Source: Alistipes sp. (lineage in GTDB: Bacteria > Bacillota > Clostridia > Oscillospirales > Ruminococcaceae). Taken from it: DNA of 64,000 nt. The stretch spans positions 1-64,000 of the forward strand of contig JAMPAJ010000004.1 of NCBI GenBank assembly GCA_023667265.1, written 5' to 3'. The position numbers and the translations under genes were made by a program. The notes under the pieces are model-generated. The model was not told where the DNA came from. It saw only the letters and a list, made by a program, of their open reading frames with translations, and did not search any database. Below, one piece after another: positions 38,024 to 46,802 of this stretch (positions are counted from its first letter, which is position 1; each line of letters starts with the position of its first letter).

Positions 38024-39356
38024 GCTTTCCTCCCGCTTTGTCGGCGTAACGCTTCAATGCGCTGCGTGTAGGCTGAACCGCCGTATAATTGGCGATAACG
38101 AATTTCTTTCCCGGAGTTTTTGCAAGCTCCGCAACTGCGCCGTCAAGCTCCGTGCAGACCGTTATTTTCTCCGCCGGATACCCCGAGCATTTTATCCTGA
38201 CGGCAATATCATAAGCGCGCGTGCCGGATGTCACGACTCTTGCCACATCTCTGAAAATGCTGAAATTTATGTCCCAGATCCAGGATACGTCAAGACCGTC
38301 CGCCACGTTGTCGTTGAGCACAAAAAGCAGTTCCTTTTCGCCTTTCATCTCGTTCATTACACGGAGAGTCATATTCGCTCCAACGGGATTTTTCGCAAGA
38401 TTCAGCACAGCCCTGCGGTCGCCCAGCATAAAGGTCTCCATTCTGCCGTTGTTAACGGTATAGTTGGAGATAACGTCCTCCGTGATCTCCGGAGCTATGC
38501 CGTAAAGCTTTGCAATTCCTGCGACCGCGGTCATATTGTAGATGTTGTAGATGCTGTTGAGCTTCGGGCTGTAGGAGTGCCCGTCAGCCGTAAAAACAGG
38601 CTTTTCAAGGTCGATGCCGCTTGCAGTGATGTACGGCTCATAGTCACCGAAGCCGCACCCTCTGCACCTGAATTTTCCGATGTGGGAGTACTGATAATAA
38701 TCATACTCCAGCGCCTCGCCGCAGAATGGACAGAAGCGGCCCTCGGACGCCTCGAAGATCTCATGCGTTGCAAAGGCGTAGGGCTGGGCATGAAAATATT
38801 TTACATTTTTATTTTTGGGATTCGCCTTTCCGAGACGGGCGGTATTCGGATCGTCGCCGTTGAGGAGCAGATTGCCCTCGAATGTCTTGCAGAAGCCGTT
38901 TATCTTCTGTATCAGCGTCTCCATTTCACCATTTCTGTCAAGCTGGTCTCTGAAAAAATTCAGAACGACCAGTGTTTCCAGCTTCAGCTGGGAGTAGACC
39001 ACCGGAACATGGCTTTCGTCGGTTTCAAGAATAAGCATATCCGCCTTGACGCGTCCTCCGCCGTCGCAGCAGCGCAGAAGCAGCGAGCAGATGCCTGTAT
39101 CAAGATTGTTGCCCTCTTTATTGATGATTATATTTTTTCCGCTCTTCTCAAAAAGCTGGGCGATACAATTTGTTACCGAGGTTTTTCCGTTTGTTCCTGT
39201 TACGGCGATTATGGGGCAGTCCACCTTGAACATCTTCACACATTTTCCCCTTGTCAGATGCCAGAGCACGATGCCGGGAAGATTTCCTGCATTACGCTTA
39301 AAAAGATGCAGAAGCTTCACAATAAGCTTTCCGATAAAAATTAATATCCTGTTCAA
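38016..39356 (-). CDS. murT: Lipid II isoglutaminyl synthase, Mur ligase subunit MurT
   Basis: The start is TTG 39356, with AAGGAG upstream. The 446-residue product has a hydrophobic N-terminal stretch (MNRILIFIGKLIVKLLHLF), Walker A GTNGKTS at 54-60, and a Cys4 zinc ribbon inserted near 207-235 (CPFCG and CRGCG), which is specific to MurT among Mur ligases. The C-terminal domain carries the MurT-type GatD-binding region (NYTAVQPTR). It activates the lipid II D-Glu carboxylate with ATP for amidation. Confidence 0.93.
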   Translation of the reverse strand: MNRILIFIGKLIVKLLHLFKRNAGNLPGIVLWHLTRGKCVKMFKVDCPIIAVTGTNGKTSVTNCIAQLFEKSGKNIIINKEGNNLDTGICSLLLRCCDGGGRVKADMLILETDESHVPVVYSQLKLETLVVLNFFRDQLDRNGEMETLIQKINGFCKTFEGNLLLNGDDPNTARLGKANPKNKNVKYFHAQPYAFATHEIFEASEGRFCPFCGEALEYDYYQYSHIGKFRCRGCGFGDYEPYITASGIDLEKPVFTADGHSYSPKLNSIYNIYNMTAVAGIAKLYGIAPEITEDVISNYTVNNGRMETFMLGDRRAVLNLAKNPVGANMTLRVMNEMKGEKELLFVLNDNVADGLDVSWIWDINFSIFRDVARVVTSGTRAYDIAVRIKCSGYPAEKITVCTELDGAVAELAKTPGKKFVIANYTAVQPTRSALKRYADKAGGKHE

Positions 39357-39404
39357 TTTTAACTCCTTAACATTGCGATATTTTGCAGCTATTGCTTATA
39401 TATA

Positions 39405-39433
39405 ATTATAACATATCAGCTGAAAAATTGCAA
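39405..39433 (-). promoter_or_regulatory. Promoter of the murT-gatD-lysozyme operon
   Basis: On the minus strand TTGCAA (39433-39428) followed by TTTT, 17-nt spacer, TATAAT (39410-39405). Confidence 0.75.
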
Positions 39434-39532
39434 CCCACGCGGAAATAAATTTTAAAATAAAGTATATTCAGCGCGGACCTGCCGATTTTGATATATAGGC
39501 TGCGGAATTGCGTGAACCGCTCAGCGCTCCAC

Positions 39533-39561
39533 TTGACAATTCCGTCATAACATGGTACAAT
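39533..39561 (+). promoter_or_regulatory. Promoter of the lipoprotein-radA operon
   Basis: TTGACA at 39533-39538, 17-nt spacer, TACAAT at 39556-39561. Confidence 0.75.
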
Positions 39562-39661
39562 AGAGACTAAGACAATCTGAGTAAGCGCCGCATAATGATC
39601 GTGCGGCAGACGCGCAGCCGGGCTTTTCGCCGGACGCGCCTTGTGCAGCGCTGACTTGATC
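39562..39661 (+). ncRNA. Candidate structured leader upstream of the lipoprotein gene
   Basis: Between promoter and ribosome site lies a GC-rich stretch that can fold into a closing stem (agcgc 39584-39588 / gcgct near 39648), enclosing one hairpin gccgca...tgcggc (39587-39607) and a second, longer one cgcgcagccgg...ccggacgcg (39611-39638). The three-way layout could be a cis-regulatory RNA, but I recognise no known riboswitch family, and it may simply be a structured leader. Confidence 0.35.
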
Positions 39662-39676
39662 CAAGGAGGAATACCC

Positions 39677-40729
39677 GTGAACCGCAAAATATCCGTGACT
39701 CTGCTTGCAGCCCTGATCTTCGGCAGCCTTACCGCCTGCTCGGACAAAAACCAGGAGGGCGGCAGCTCTGCTAAAGGCGATTTTTCCGCAGCATGGCAGA
39801 CGCCCTTTGCCGAAAAATTGCAGGAATTTAAAAACTCACCCGACTTTGACGAGAACGTGTCTGCCTTTGATATTGCCGATATTACGGGAGATTCCAAGCC
39901 CGAGCTTATTATCTCCACCGCGGTTTCCGGTACGGACGCCTGCCGTGTCTACACTCTGGACGGCGACTCGGTAAAGGAGCTCGGAAACGTGGGAAGCTGC
40001 GGCAAATTCAGCTATATCCCGGAGCTTAATCTGATACGCGACGAATATGTCGGAACAGGCTTTGTTATCGGAAAATTCATCTCCTGCAGCGGCTCGGGGC
40101 TGGTCAGCCAGCTGACCTACAGCGATAACTCCGCGTCGGCTTCCTCCGGAGCGGCTATCTACCACAAAATAAACGACAAGGAGATGCTTCTCGCCGATTA
40201 TCAGGAGGCAATGTCCGACTATACCGGCAAGGCTGAAACAGAGCTGGGAAGGCGTTATTCCTTCGGTGAGGAGACCCTGGATTATGCCGTAAACTCGGCG
40301 GAAAGCTGGAGCTCCGTCCTGAACGGAAGGCAGAAAAGGCTTTGCCGGGAAAAGCTTGAGGGGCTTCTTGCCGCAACTGATGAGAACGCCCTGGAGCTTG
40401 CCTTCGACCTGGTCGACCTCAACGCCGACGGCACGCCCGAGCTGCTTGTTTCTTCTGGAACCTACGAGGAAGCGGAGGTGCAGATATTCTACCTGACCGG
40501 GGACACCATCTCCCTTATGGAGGGCAAATACGGATGCAGCGGCACGTTCACCCTTGACGTAAAAGAAAAGGTTTTTGCCTATATTTCGCCGGATTCCGGA
40601 AATATGAGCTACTGGAGCATCGCCAACCCGGACTTCGACGCGGCATCCTACACCGACCAGTCCAACAAGATCCTGTGCGGCAGACGCTATCCCCTTACAG
40701 ACGCCGGAATTTCGGCAGTTTTTGATTGA
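39677..40729 (+). CDS. Lipoprotein with two VCBS/EF-hand-like repeats
   Basis: The start is GTG 39677 behind AAGGAGG (39663-39669). The 350-residue product has a lipoprotein signal ending GSLTAC. Two similar modules, DIADITGDSKPELII (about 65-80) and DLVDLNADGTPELLV (about 245-260), each consist of an Asp-rich calcium-type loop followed by beta strands, as in VCBS/FG-GAP-like repeat proteins. It should sit on the outer face of the membrane. Function unknown. It is the first gene of an operon with radA (1-nt gap). Confidence 0.75.
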   Translation: MNRKISVTLLAALIFGSLTACSDKNQEGGSSAKGDFSAAWQTPFAEKLQEFKNSPDFDENVSAFDIADITGDSKPELIISTAVSGTDACRVYTLDGDSVKELGNVGSCGKFSYIPELNLIRDEYVGTGFVIGKFISCSGSGLVSQLTYSDNSASASSGAAIYHKINDKEMLLADYQEAMSDYTGKAETELGRRYSFGEETLDYAVNSAESWSSVLNGRQKRLCREKLEGLLAATDENALELAFDLVDLNADGTPELLVSSGTYEEAEVQIFYLTGDTISLMEGKYGCSGTFTLDVKEKVFAYISPDSGNMSYWSIANPDFDAASYTDQSNKILCGRRYPLTDAGISAVFD

Positions 40730-40730
40730 T

Positions 40731-42092
40731 ATGGCGAAGTCAAGATATACCTACACCTGCAGGGGCTGCGGCTTTGAAACATCGAAATGGAGCGGAAAAT
40801 GCCCTTCCTGCGGCTCATGGAATACCCTCGAGGAGGAGCTGCGCCAGGCTGCTCCGGGAAGCCGGAGCGTCCAGCCGCCTGCCGACCTCTGCGACAGTAT
40901 CCTGGAGCTGGAGGACATCGGCTACGACAGCGACGTCCGCTACGACACAGGTATCGGCGAGCTGAACCGCGTACTTGGCGGCGGACTTGTAAAGGGCTCG
41001 CTGGTACTTCTCGGCGGCGAACCGGGCATCGGAAAAAGTACGATTTTGCTGCAGATCTGCCAGTTTCTCGGGGAAGAGCACTCCATTCTCTACATCTCCG
41101 GCGAGGAATCCGCACGGCAGATAAAGCTCCGGGCACAGCGGCTGGGGGTGGACTCGGAAAATCTCTACCTGCTTACGACCACCGACGCCGAGGCAGCCGC
41201 GGCAACTATCACGTCCAGCGCGCCTGATATAGCCATAATCGACTCCATTCAGACCATGAACATAAGCCGCATCCCCTCCTCCCCAGGCAGCATAACCCAG
41301 GTGAGGGAATGCTCCAATCTGTTTATGCAGACCGCCAAAACCCAGGAGATCCCGGTGATCTTAGTCGGCCACGTTAACAAGGACGGCGCTATCGCAGGGC
41401 CGAAGGTCATGGAGCATATCGTGGACGCGGTGCTGTACTTCGAGGGCGAGCGGCATCAGAGCTGCAGGCTGCTCCGGGCGGTGAAAAACCGTTTCGGCTC
41501 CACAAACGAGATAGGCGTGTTCGAGATGCTGGATTCCGGGCTTGCGGAGGTGGAAAATCCCTCGAAAATGCTCCTCTCCGGCAGACCGCTGAACGTCTCC
41601 GGCACCTGCGTCGCCTGCGTTATGGAGGGCACGCGCCCGATCTTAGCGGAGGTCCAGGCTCTTGCGGCTAAAACGAGCTACTCCGCGCCCCGGCGAATGG
41701 CTACAGGCTTCGATTTCAACCGCCTGAGCATACTCATCGCCGTCATGGAAAAGCGGCTTGGCATTTTCATGGGCGGTCTCGATATCTACCTTAATATTGT
41801 GGGCGGATTCCGGCTTGACGAGCCTGCCGCCGACCTGCCCGTGGCAATTTCGCTGTACTCCGGCATCATGGACAAGCCGGTGGACGAGCTGCTCATCGCC
41901 TTCGGCGAGATCGGTCTGGGAGGCGAGATACGCTCCGTTTCCCACGCTGCCCAGCGTATCCGGGAGGCTGAGCGTATGGGCTTCAAAAAAGTAATTATCC
42001 CCAGGCAATGCTTCGAGAGCATAGCTCCGGGCGATTACGACATAGAAATCATACCTGCCGCGACGCTGAAGCAGGCGTTCGCAAGACTGTAG
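40731..42092 (+). CDS. radA: DNA repair protein RadA/Sms
   Basis: ATG 40731 (MAKSRYTYTC...) starts one base after the preceding stop; 453 residues. Zinc finger Cys10, Cys13, Cys24, Cys27; RecA-like core with Walker A GEPGIGKS (96-103); the RadA-specific KNRFG motif at 253-257; and a C-terminal Lon-type domain (about 290-453). RadA is a DNA helicase that drives branch migration in recombinational repair. No strong ribosome site of its own is seen, so translational coupling to the lipoprotein is likely. Confidence 0.95.
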   Translation: MAKSRYTYTCRGCGFETSKWSGKCPSCGSWNTLEEELRQAAPGSRSVQPPADLCDSILELEDIGYDSDVRYDTGIGELNRVLGGGLVKGSLVLLGGEPGIGKSTILLQICQFLGEEHSILYISGEESARQIKLRAQRLGVDSENLYLLTTTDAEAAAATITSSAPDIAIIDSIQTMNISRIPSSPGSITQVRECSNLFMQTAKTQEIPVILVGHVNKDGAIAGPKVMEHIVDAVLYFEGERHQSCRLLRAVKNRFGSTNEIGVFEMLDSGLAEVENPSKMLLSGRPLNVSGTCVACVMEGTRPILAEVQALAAKTSYSAPRRMATGFDFNRLSILIAVMEKRLGIFMGGLDIYLNIVGGFRLDEPAADLPVAISLYSGIMDKPVDELLIAFGEIGLGGEIRSVSHAAQRIREAERMGFKKVIIPRQCFESIAPGDYDIEIIPAATLKQAFARL

Positions 42093-42105
42093 AAAAGAGG
42101 AAATC

Positions 42106-42741
42106 ATGAAAATAACACGTATTACAGCGGTTTTCGCCGCATCAGCAATGGCTCTGGGACTTTTCGGCTGCTCCAGCGACAGGAACGAAAGCAGCCAGTC
42201 CTCACAGGTGGTCATCCCCACCAACGCCGCCTCGTCCCAGCCTGTCCCGGAGGAGGTCGTAGAGCCGTTTATCAGCTATTTTAAGGGCTATTCCGAAAAC
42301 GACCCGGTCATTGCGTTCCGCGCAACGACACCCGACGCCTACATCGAGTCACTGAAGGAGACCGGCAACTACGACGCTTCACTTGAGGATGTGGCTGCGG
42401 ACATCGAGGAAAATTACCGCCTATGGACGGAGGCATACGGCGAAAACGTGGTCGCAACCTACGAGGGCGAGGTGAGCAACACCGTTCTGACCGAGGAGCA
42501 GCTTGACCTTGCCCAGCGGTGCATCGAATATTATTATTACGGCATAGAGCCGAGAATCGACGTGACGGAGGGCTACGAGGTGACCTTCAACTACGCCGTA
42601 AAGGGCGACAACGAGACCGTTGGCGGCGAGGAGACGGCGTGCTTCGTGAAGATCGAAAATCAGTGGGTGATGCTGACAATGCCGGCAGTGCAGCTGAACT
42701 ACTACGTCAATGCAAGAGACCCCTATGCTGACGCCGAATAA
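42106..42741 (+). CDS. Small lipoprotein of unknown function
   Basis: ATG 42106 lies behind AGAGGAAA, 13 nt after radA. The 211-residue product has a lipoprotein signal (MKITRITAVFAASAMALGLFGC) with Cys22, a Ser/Gln/Asn-rich spacer and a mixed alpha/beta domain with DPVIAFRATTPDAYIESL. I recognise no family. Its position just before an ABC ATPase and FtsX-like permease suggests that it could be the extracellular partner of that transporter, an inference only. Confidence 0.7.
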   Translation: MKITRITAVFAASAMALGLFGCSSDRNESSQSSQVVIPTNAASSQPVPEEVVEPFISYFKGYSENDPVIAFRATTPDAYIESLKETGNYDASLEDVAADIEENYRLWTEAYGENVVATYEGEVSNTVLTEEQLDLAQRCIEYYYYGIEPRIDVTEGYEVTFNYAVKGDNETVGGEETACFVKIENQWVMLTMPAVQLNYYVNARDPYADAE

Positions 42742-42756
42742 TGCGGAGGAAAATCA

Positions 42757-43458
42757 ATGAGCTTCGTTGAATTTAAAAATGTTAAAAAGATCTACAGATC
42801 CGGCGAGACGGAGATACGTGCGCTGGACGGCGTGGACTTTGTAATTGAAAAGGGCGAATTCTGCGTCATTTTAGGCGCTTCGGGAGCCGGAAAGACCACC
42901 ATTCTGAATATCCTCGGGGGCATGGACACCATGACCTCCGGCAGCGCGGCGCTGGACGGGGCGGAGCTGTCCGCCATGAGCAAGAAGCAGCTCACCGCCT
43001 ACCGCCGCTACGACGTGGGCTTCGTGTTCCAGTTCTACAATCTGGTGCAGAATCTGACGGCTCTGGAGAACGTGGAGCTTGCGGCGCAGATCTGCAAGGA
43101 GCCCCTGGACGCGGCTGAGGTACTGGCGCAGGTTGGACTTGGGGAACGGCTTAAAAATTTCCCGGCGCAGCTTTCCGGAGGCGAGCAGCAGCGTGTGGCT
43201 ATCGCCCGTGCACTGGCGAAAAATCCCAAGCTGCTCCTCTGCGACGAGCCCACCGGCGCGTTGGACTACAACACCGGAAAGGCAGTGCTGAAGCTGCTAC
43301 AGGACACCTGCCGGAGCACCGGAAAAACCGTCGTCGTCATAACCCATAACCAGGCTCTGGCGGCTATGGCTGACCGTATAATAACCGTCAAAAGCGGAAA
43401 AGTGTCGGATATGCGTCTCAACGACAAAATAGCCGATGTTTCGGAGATCGAGTGGTGA
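42757..43458 (+). CDS. ABC transporter ATP-binding protein (MacB/LolD type)
   Basis: ATG 42757 follows GGAGGA; 233 residues. Walker A GASGAGKT at 40-47, LSGGEQQR signature, Walker [13 protein letters not shown] and switch His in VITHNQ. The sequence is typical of the ATPases that partner FtsX/MacB-like permeases. The next gene encodes such a permease 4 nt downstream. These systems transduce force across the membrane to move lipoproteins, peptides or antibiotics. Confidence 0.92.
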   Translation: MSFVEFKNVKKIYRSGETEIRALDGVDFVIEKGEFCVILGASGAGKTTILNILGGMDTMTSGSAALDGAELSAMSKKQLTAYRRYDVGFVFQFYNLVQNLTALENVELAAQICKEPLDAAEVLAQVGLGERLKNFPAQLSGGEQQRVAIARALAKNPKLLLCDEPTGALDYNTGKAVLKLLQDTCRSTGKTVVVITHNQALAAMADRIITVKSGKVSDMRLNDKIADVSEIEW

Positions 43459-43462
43459 CGTC

Positions 43463-45928
43463 ATGAAAAAGAGTATGCTAAGACGGAGCTCCTTCCGTGA
43501 CATAAGGCAGACCTTCGGGCGATTTATGGCGATTTTAGCCATTATGGCGCTGGGCGTGGGATTTTTCTCCGGCGTACGGGAGACGACGCCCTCAATGGTC
43601 AACACAATTAATCAATTCCTCGAGGAACAGCAGCTTTACGACTACAGGCTGATCTCCTCCATGGGCTGGGATAAATCGGCGGTGGAGGAGTTCCGGAGCG
43701 AGCCGGAGGTGCGGTTCGCCGAGGGCAGCTCGACCCTGGACGTACTGTGGAACAGAGGCGGCGCGGATTTCGTGCTGAAAACCCACATGATGCCGGAAAA
43801 TATCAACGGCATACGGCTCACTGAGGGCAGACTTCCCCAGACCGGCAGCGAGTGCGTCATCGACGCCGACGAAAATCTGAAAATCGGCGATAAGCTGCGT
43901 ATTTCTGCGGAAAATCCGGATTCCGCCGCCGATACGTTCAATACAAAGGAATTTACGATCGTCGGAAAGGCATATTCCTCACAGTATATTAATTTTGAGC
44001 GCGGCACCACCTCCCTGGGCAGCGGAGATGTGCGCGGATTTGTGTATATTCCAGAATCCGCCTACGCTTTGGACTACTACACGGAAATATTCATCCGCTT
44101 CGACCATTCCCATGAAATATACTCTCAGGAATATAAAGATATGATGGATTCCCTGGAGGACAAGTGGCAGGAAGCTGCTCAGGCTCAGGCGGACGCACGG
44201 TACGACAGGCTCTTCGGCGAGCTTGCTGCCGCTGCGGAGGCAGGACTGACGGAGGCTGAAATTCCCGAAAAACCGACGGTTTACCTGATGAACCGGAACA
44301 CCAACATCGGCTACGCCTGCTTCGAGAGCGACTCCCAGATCGTCGGGCAGGTGGCGAAGGTTTTCCCGGTTTTCTTCATTCTCGTGGCAGCCCTCGTCTG
44401 TATGACCACCATGAGCCGTATGGTCGAGGAGCAGCGGACTCAGATCGGTATGCTGAAGGCTCTGGGCTATTCCCGTGGAAAAATTATGGGCAAGTTTATG
44501 TTCTACTCCGGTTCAGCCTCGATCCTTGGCTGTTTACTGGGCTTTTTCGCAGGCACATATGCCCTGCCCCGGATAATCTGGATAACCTATCGGCTCATGT
44601 ATATCGAGCTGGAAATGAGCTATCACTTCGACCCGGTATTGTGTGCGTCAACAGCGGCGGCTGCGCTTCTCTGCTCGCTGGGAACGACCTGGATATCGTG
44701 CAGAGTCGAGCTTTCCGAAACTGCCGCTTCACTCATGCGCCCGAAAGCTCCGAAAGCCGGAAAGCGCGTATTTCTGGAGCATATCGGCTTTATCTGGAAC
44801 AGAATGAAGTTCCTGCACAAGGTCTCCGTCCGCAACATTTTCCGCTATAAGGGCAGATTCTTCATGATGATAATCGGCATCGGCGGCTGTACTGCGCTGC
44901 TGCTGACCGGCTTCGGGCTGAAGGACTCCGTGGCAGGCTTTGCGCCCTCCCAGTACGAGGAGGTGGAAATTGCCGACGGACAGGCGTATTTCGACTCCGG
45001 AAACGCTGAAAATGCGGAAAAGCTTCTGGCGGAAAAGACCGAAAAATCGGCAATTTTCCACACCTCGGCATGGGACGTCCTCTACAGCGACCATGTGAAG
45101 AGCATTTCCCTCAACGTTTCGGAGGATCTCGGGGCGTTTGACGGGCTTGTGGACTACCACGGCGAGGACGGCGGAAAGCTGGCGGCTCCCGGAGTCGGCG
45201 AGGCGATAGTAAGCCAGAGCGTGTGCGAGCGATACGGCGCAGAACCGGGAAAAACCATCACTCTCCGCAACAGGGATATGGAGGAGCTTCACGTGAAGGT
45301 CGCCGGCGTTTTCGAGAATCATGTGTACAACTACGTCTGCATCAGCGGCGAGACCTATCGTCAGCAGCTTGGCAGGTCGGCGGAGGCGAACACGGCTTAC
45401 GTGAATCTGCGGCTGGACGGCAGGACTGCGGCTGAGGCGGCGGCGGAGCTGTCCAGAACGCCGGAGATCAGCGCATTTACCAGCTTTTCCGAGCTTAAGG
45501 AGCGGCTTTCAAATATGATGAAGAGTCTGAATTACATCGTACTCGTCATTATCATCTGCGCTGCCGGACTGGCGTTCATCGTCATTTACAACCTGACGAA
45601 CATCAATATAACCGAGCGCACCCGGGAGATCGCAACGATAAAGGTTCTCGGCTTCACGCGGCACGAATCCTCGGCGTATGTGCTTCGGGAGAATCTCGTT
45701 CTGACGGCGATAGGCGTAGCGGCAGGGTGTATCGCAGGAATTTTCCTGCACAGGTTTGTGATGCAGCAGATAGTTGTGGACATGGTGCAGTTCAGTGTGA
45801 AGATAGAGGCGATAAGCTTTGTGCTCAGTGTTGCGCTGACCTTCTTATTCAATATGGCAGTGAATCTGTTCATGAATGTGAAGCTGGAGCGGATAAACAT
45901 GGCGGAGTCGCTGAAAGAAGTAGATTAG
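43463..45928 (+). CDS. FtsX/MacB-like ABC permease
   Basis: ATG 43463 is favoured over ATG 43436 because it lies 4 nt after the ATPase stop; the ribosome site is weak. The 821-residue product has one N-terminal helix (MAILAIMALGVGFF), a large extracytoplasmic domain (about 45-280) with a coiled-coil-like stretch near 235-265, three helices around 300-420 (first FtsX domain), a second extracytoplasmic domain (about 480-680), and three C-terminal helices (second FtsX domain). This duplicated layout is common in Firmicute peptide or lantibiotic exporters. Substrate unknown. Confidence 0.88.
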   Translation: MKKSMLRRSSFRDIRQTFGRFMAILAIMALGVGFFSGVRETTPSMVNTINQFLEEQQLYDYRLISSMGWDKSAVEEFRSEPEVRFAEGSSTLDVLWNRGGADFVLKTHMMPENINGIRLTEGRLPQTGSECVIDADENLKIGDKLRISAENPDSAADTFNTKEFTIVGKAYSSQYINFERGTTSLGSGDVRGFVYIPESAYALDYYTEIFIRFDHSHEIYSQEYKDMMDSLEDKWQEAAQAQADARYDRLFGELAAAAEAGLTEAEIPEKPTVYLMNRNTNIGYACFESDSQIVGQVAKVFPVFFILVAALVCMTTMSRMVEEQRTQIGMLKALGYSRGKIMGKFMFYSGSASILGCLLGFFAGTYALPRIIWITYRLMYIELEMSYHFDPVLCASTAAAALLCSLGTTWISCRVELSETAASLMRPKAPKAGKRVFLEHIGFIWNRMKFLHKVSVRNIFRYKGRFFMMIIGIGGCTALLLTGFGLKDSVAGFAPSQYEEVEIADGQAYFDSGNAENAEKLLAEKTEKSAIFHTSAWDVLYSDHVKSISLNVSEDLGAFDGLVDYHGEDGGKLAAPGVGEAIVSQSVCERYGAEPGKTITLRNRDMEELHVKVAGVFENHVYNYVCISGETYRQQLGRSAEANTAYVNLRLDGRTAAEAAAELSRTPEISAFTSFSELKERLSNMMKSLNYIVLVIIICAAGLAFIVIYNLTNINITERTREIATIKVLGFTRHESSAYVLRENLVLTAIGVAAGCIAGIFLHRFVMQQIVVDMVQFSVKIEAISFVLSVALTFLFNMAVNLFMNVKLERINMAESLKEVD

Positions 45929-46006
45929 CGGGGAGCCCCCGCGGGCGATTCACGTGACCGCGAGTACCTCGCTGATTTGTTTTTCAGACGTAGATATTCC
46001 GCGCGC
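45929..46006 (-). repeat. Core repeat copy, inverted, starting at the permease stop codon
   Basis: In reverse complement this is the same sequence as the solo copy at 9532-9608 (aatatctacgtctg..., cagcgaggtactcgcgg, acgtgaatcgcccgcggggg). It begins at the first base after the stop codon of the permease gene and is the tail of hairpin unit 1. Confidence 0.8.
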
Positions 46007-46038
46007 GAAAATATTTCAATTACTGACACTCCAAGCGC

Positions 46039-46233
46039 GACACCGGGTTTCAAAAGGGACGGTTGTCCCTTTTGCGAAGTCCAGAGGCAGCGCCTTTGGC
46101 GAGGCATGGAGCAGAGCTCCATATCGACCGCAGGTCGATGTTATACTTTAGGCGCCCTGCAAGGGGTGAATTAAAAAACAGTCCGGTGGACTGTTTTTTA
46201 AGAGGGGACGCTCTGCAAGAGAGAGCGTCCCCT
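46039..46233 (+). ncRNA. Hairpin module 1: six consecutive stem-loops
   Basis: The module consists of back-to-back stems: caaaagggac/gtcccttttg (46051-46074), ccagaggc/gcctttgg (46081-46099), atggagc/gctccat (46106-46122), atcgacc/ggtcgat (46123-46139), aaaaaacagtcc/ggactgtttttt (46173-46199) and aggggacgctct/agagcgtcccct (46203-46233). Module 2 at 46386-46580 is a diverged copy in the opposite orientation, in which most stem changes are matched by changes on the partner strand. The fifth stem with its T-run could act as a terminator. No coding capacity is evident. Whether the functional form is RNA or single-stranded DNA is not known. Confidence 0.6.
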
Positions 46234-46303
46234 AAAACTTTCACAGGAAATTCAAAAAGGTAGAAAGAAATTCTCCCCGAATAAAAGAGGAAGGAAATCA
46301 TAT

Positions 46304-46384
46304 CGCTCGCGGAATATCTACACCTGCAAAATAAATTAGCGAGGTACTCGCGGCTACGTGAAACCGCCCGTGGGGGCTGCCCCA
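46304..46384 (+). repeat. Core repeat copy, direct orientation
   Basis: ggaatatctacacctgcaaa, then taaattagcgaggtactcgc and the cgcccgtgggggctgcccca block match the other core copies with a few changes. It lies between hairpin modules 1 and 2 and abuts module 2. Confidence 0.8.
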
Positions 46385-46385
46385 C

Positions 46386-46580
46386 AAGGGAACGCCCTCT
46401 CTTGCAGGGCGTTCCCTCTTTTGTAACAGTCCACTGGACTGTTACAAAATTCACCCTTTGCGGAGCGCCTAAAGGCATTATCGACGTTCCGTCGATATGG
46501 GACGCTGTCCCATGCCCTGCCAGAGGCGCTGCCTCTGGACTTCGCCAAAGGGACAACCGTCCCTTTGGAAACCCGGTGTT
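46386..46580 (-). ncRNA. Hairpin module 2: six consecutive stem-loops, inverted copy of module 1
   Basis: Read on the minus strand the stems are ccaaagggac/gtccctttgg, ccagaggc/gcctctgg, atgggac/gtcccat, atcgacg/cgtcgat, ttgtaacagtcc/ggactgttacaa and agggaacgccct/agggcgttccct. They keep the loops of module 1 (ggtt, agc, gcaagag), while several stem pairs are exchanged as pairs. The similarity to module 1 runs the full 195 bp, including the single-stranded joints (gcgaagt, tttaggcgc, ggtgaatt). Confidence 0.6.
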
Positions 46581-46610
46581 TTACGCTTAGATTGTCTGCA
46601 ATCATGATTT

Positions 46611-46697
46611 TCTCCGCACGCGGCAATATCTGCGCCAGTCGATAAATCAGCGAGTTTACTCGCGGCTACGTGAATTGCCCGCGGGGGGCTGCCCCGC
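46611..46697 (+). repeat. Core repeat copy at the end of hairpin unit 2
   Basis: cggcaatatctgcgcc, aaatcagcgagtttactcgc and gcggctacgtgaattgcccg match the core. The GCGAG/CTCGC hairpin is kept with an altered loop. With module 2 it forms unit 2 (46386-46697), a mirror image of unit 1 (45929-46233). Confidence 0.8.
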
Positions 46698-46766
46698 TGG
46701 TGATATTTTATCTCAGGTGCGGTAACACAAAAGCACAATATATCAGTTAATCAGTATTATTTATCA

Positions 46767-46795
46767 TTGAATTTTTTGTGAACATGATATATAAT
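46767..46795 (+). promoter_or_regulatory. Promoter of the double pectate lyase gene
   Basis: TTGAAT at 46767-46772, 17-nt spacer, TATAAT at 46790-46795. Confidence 0.65.
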
Positions 46796-46802
46796 ATAAT
46801 CA

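Noticed and set aside
38022-39344. 440-codon open frame antisense to murT
   Set aside because: murT has an unmistakable Mur ligase sequence with zinc ribbon; the antisense product has no recognisable domain and no ribosome site.
46039-46620. Open frames of 60-170 codons across the hairpin island
   Set aside because: They exist on both strands because the hairpin arms are GC-rich and lack stops. They have no ribosome sites, and their products only mirror the palindromes (repeated VQWTV- and SPEAAPLA-like strings). I treat them as non-coding.
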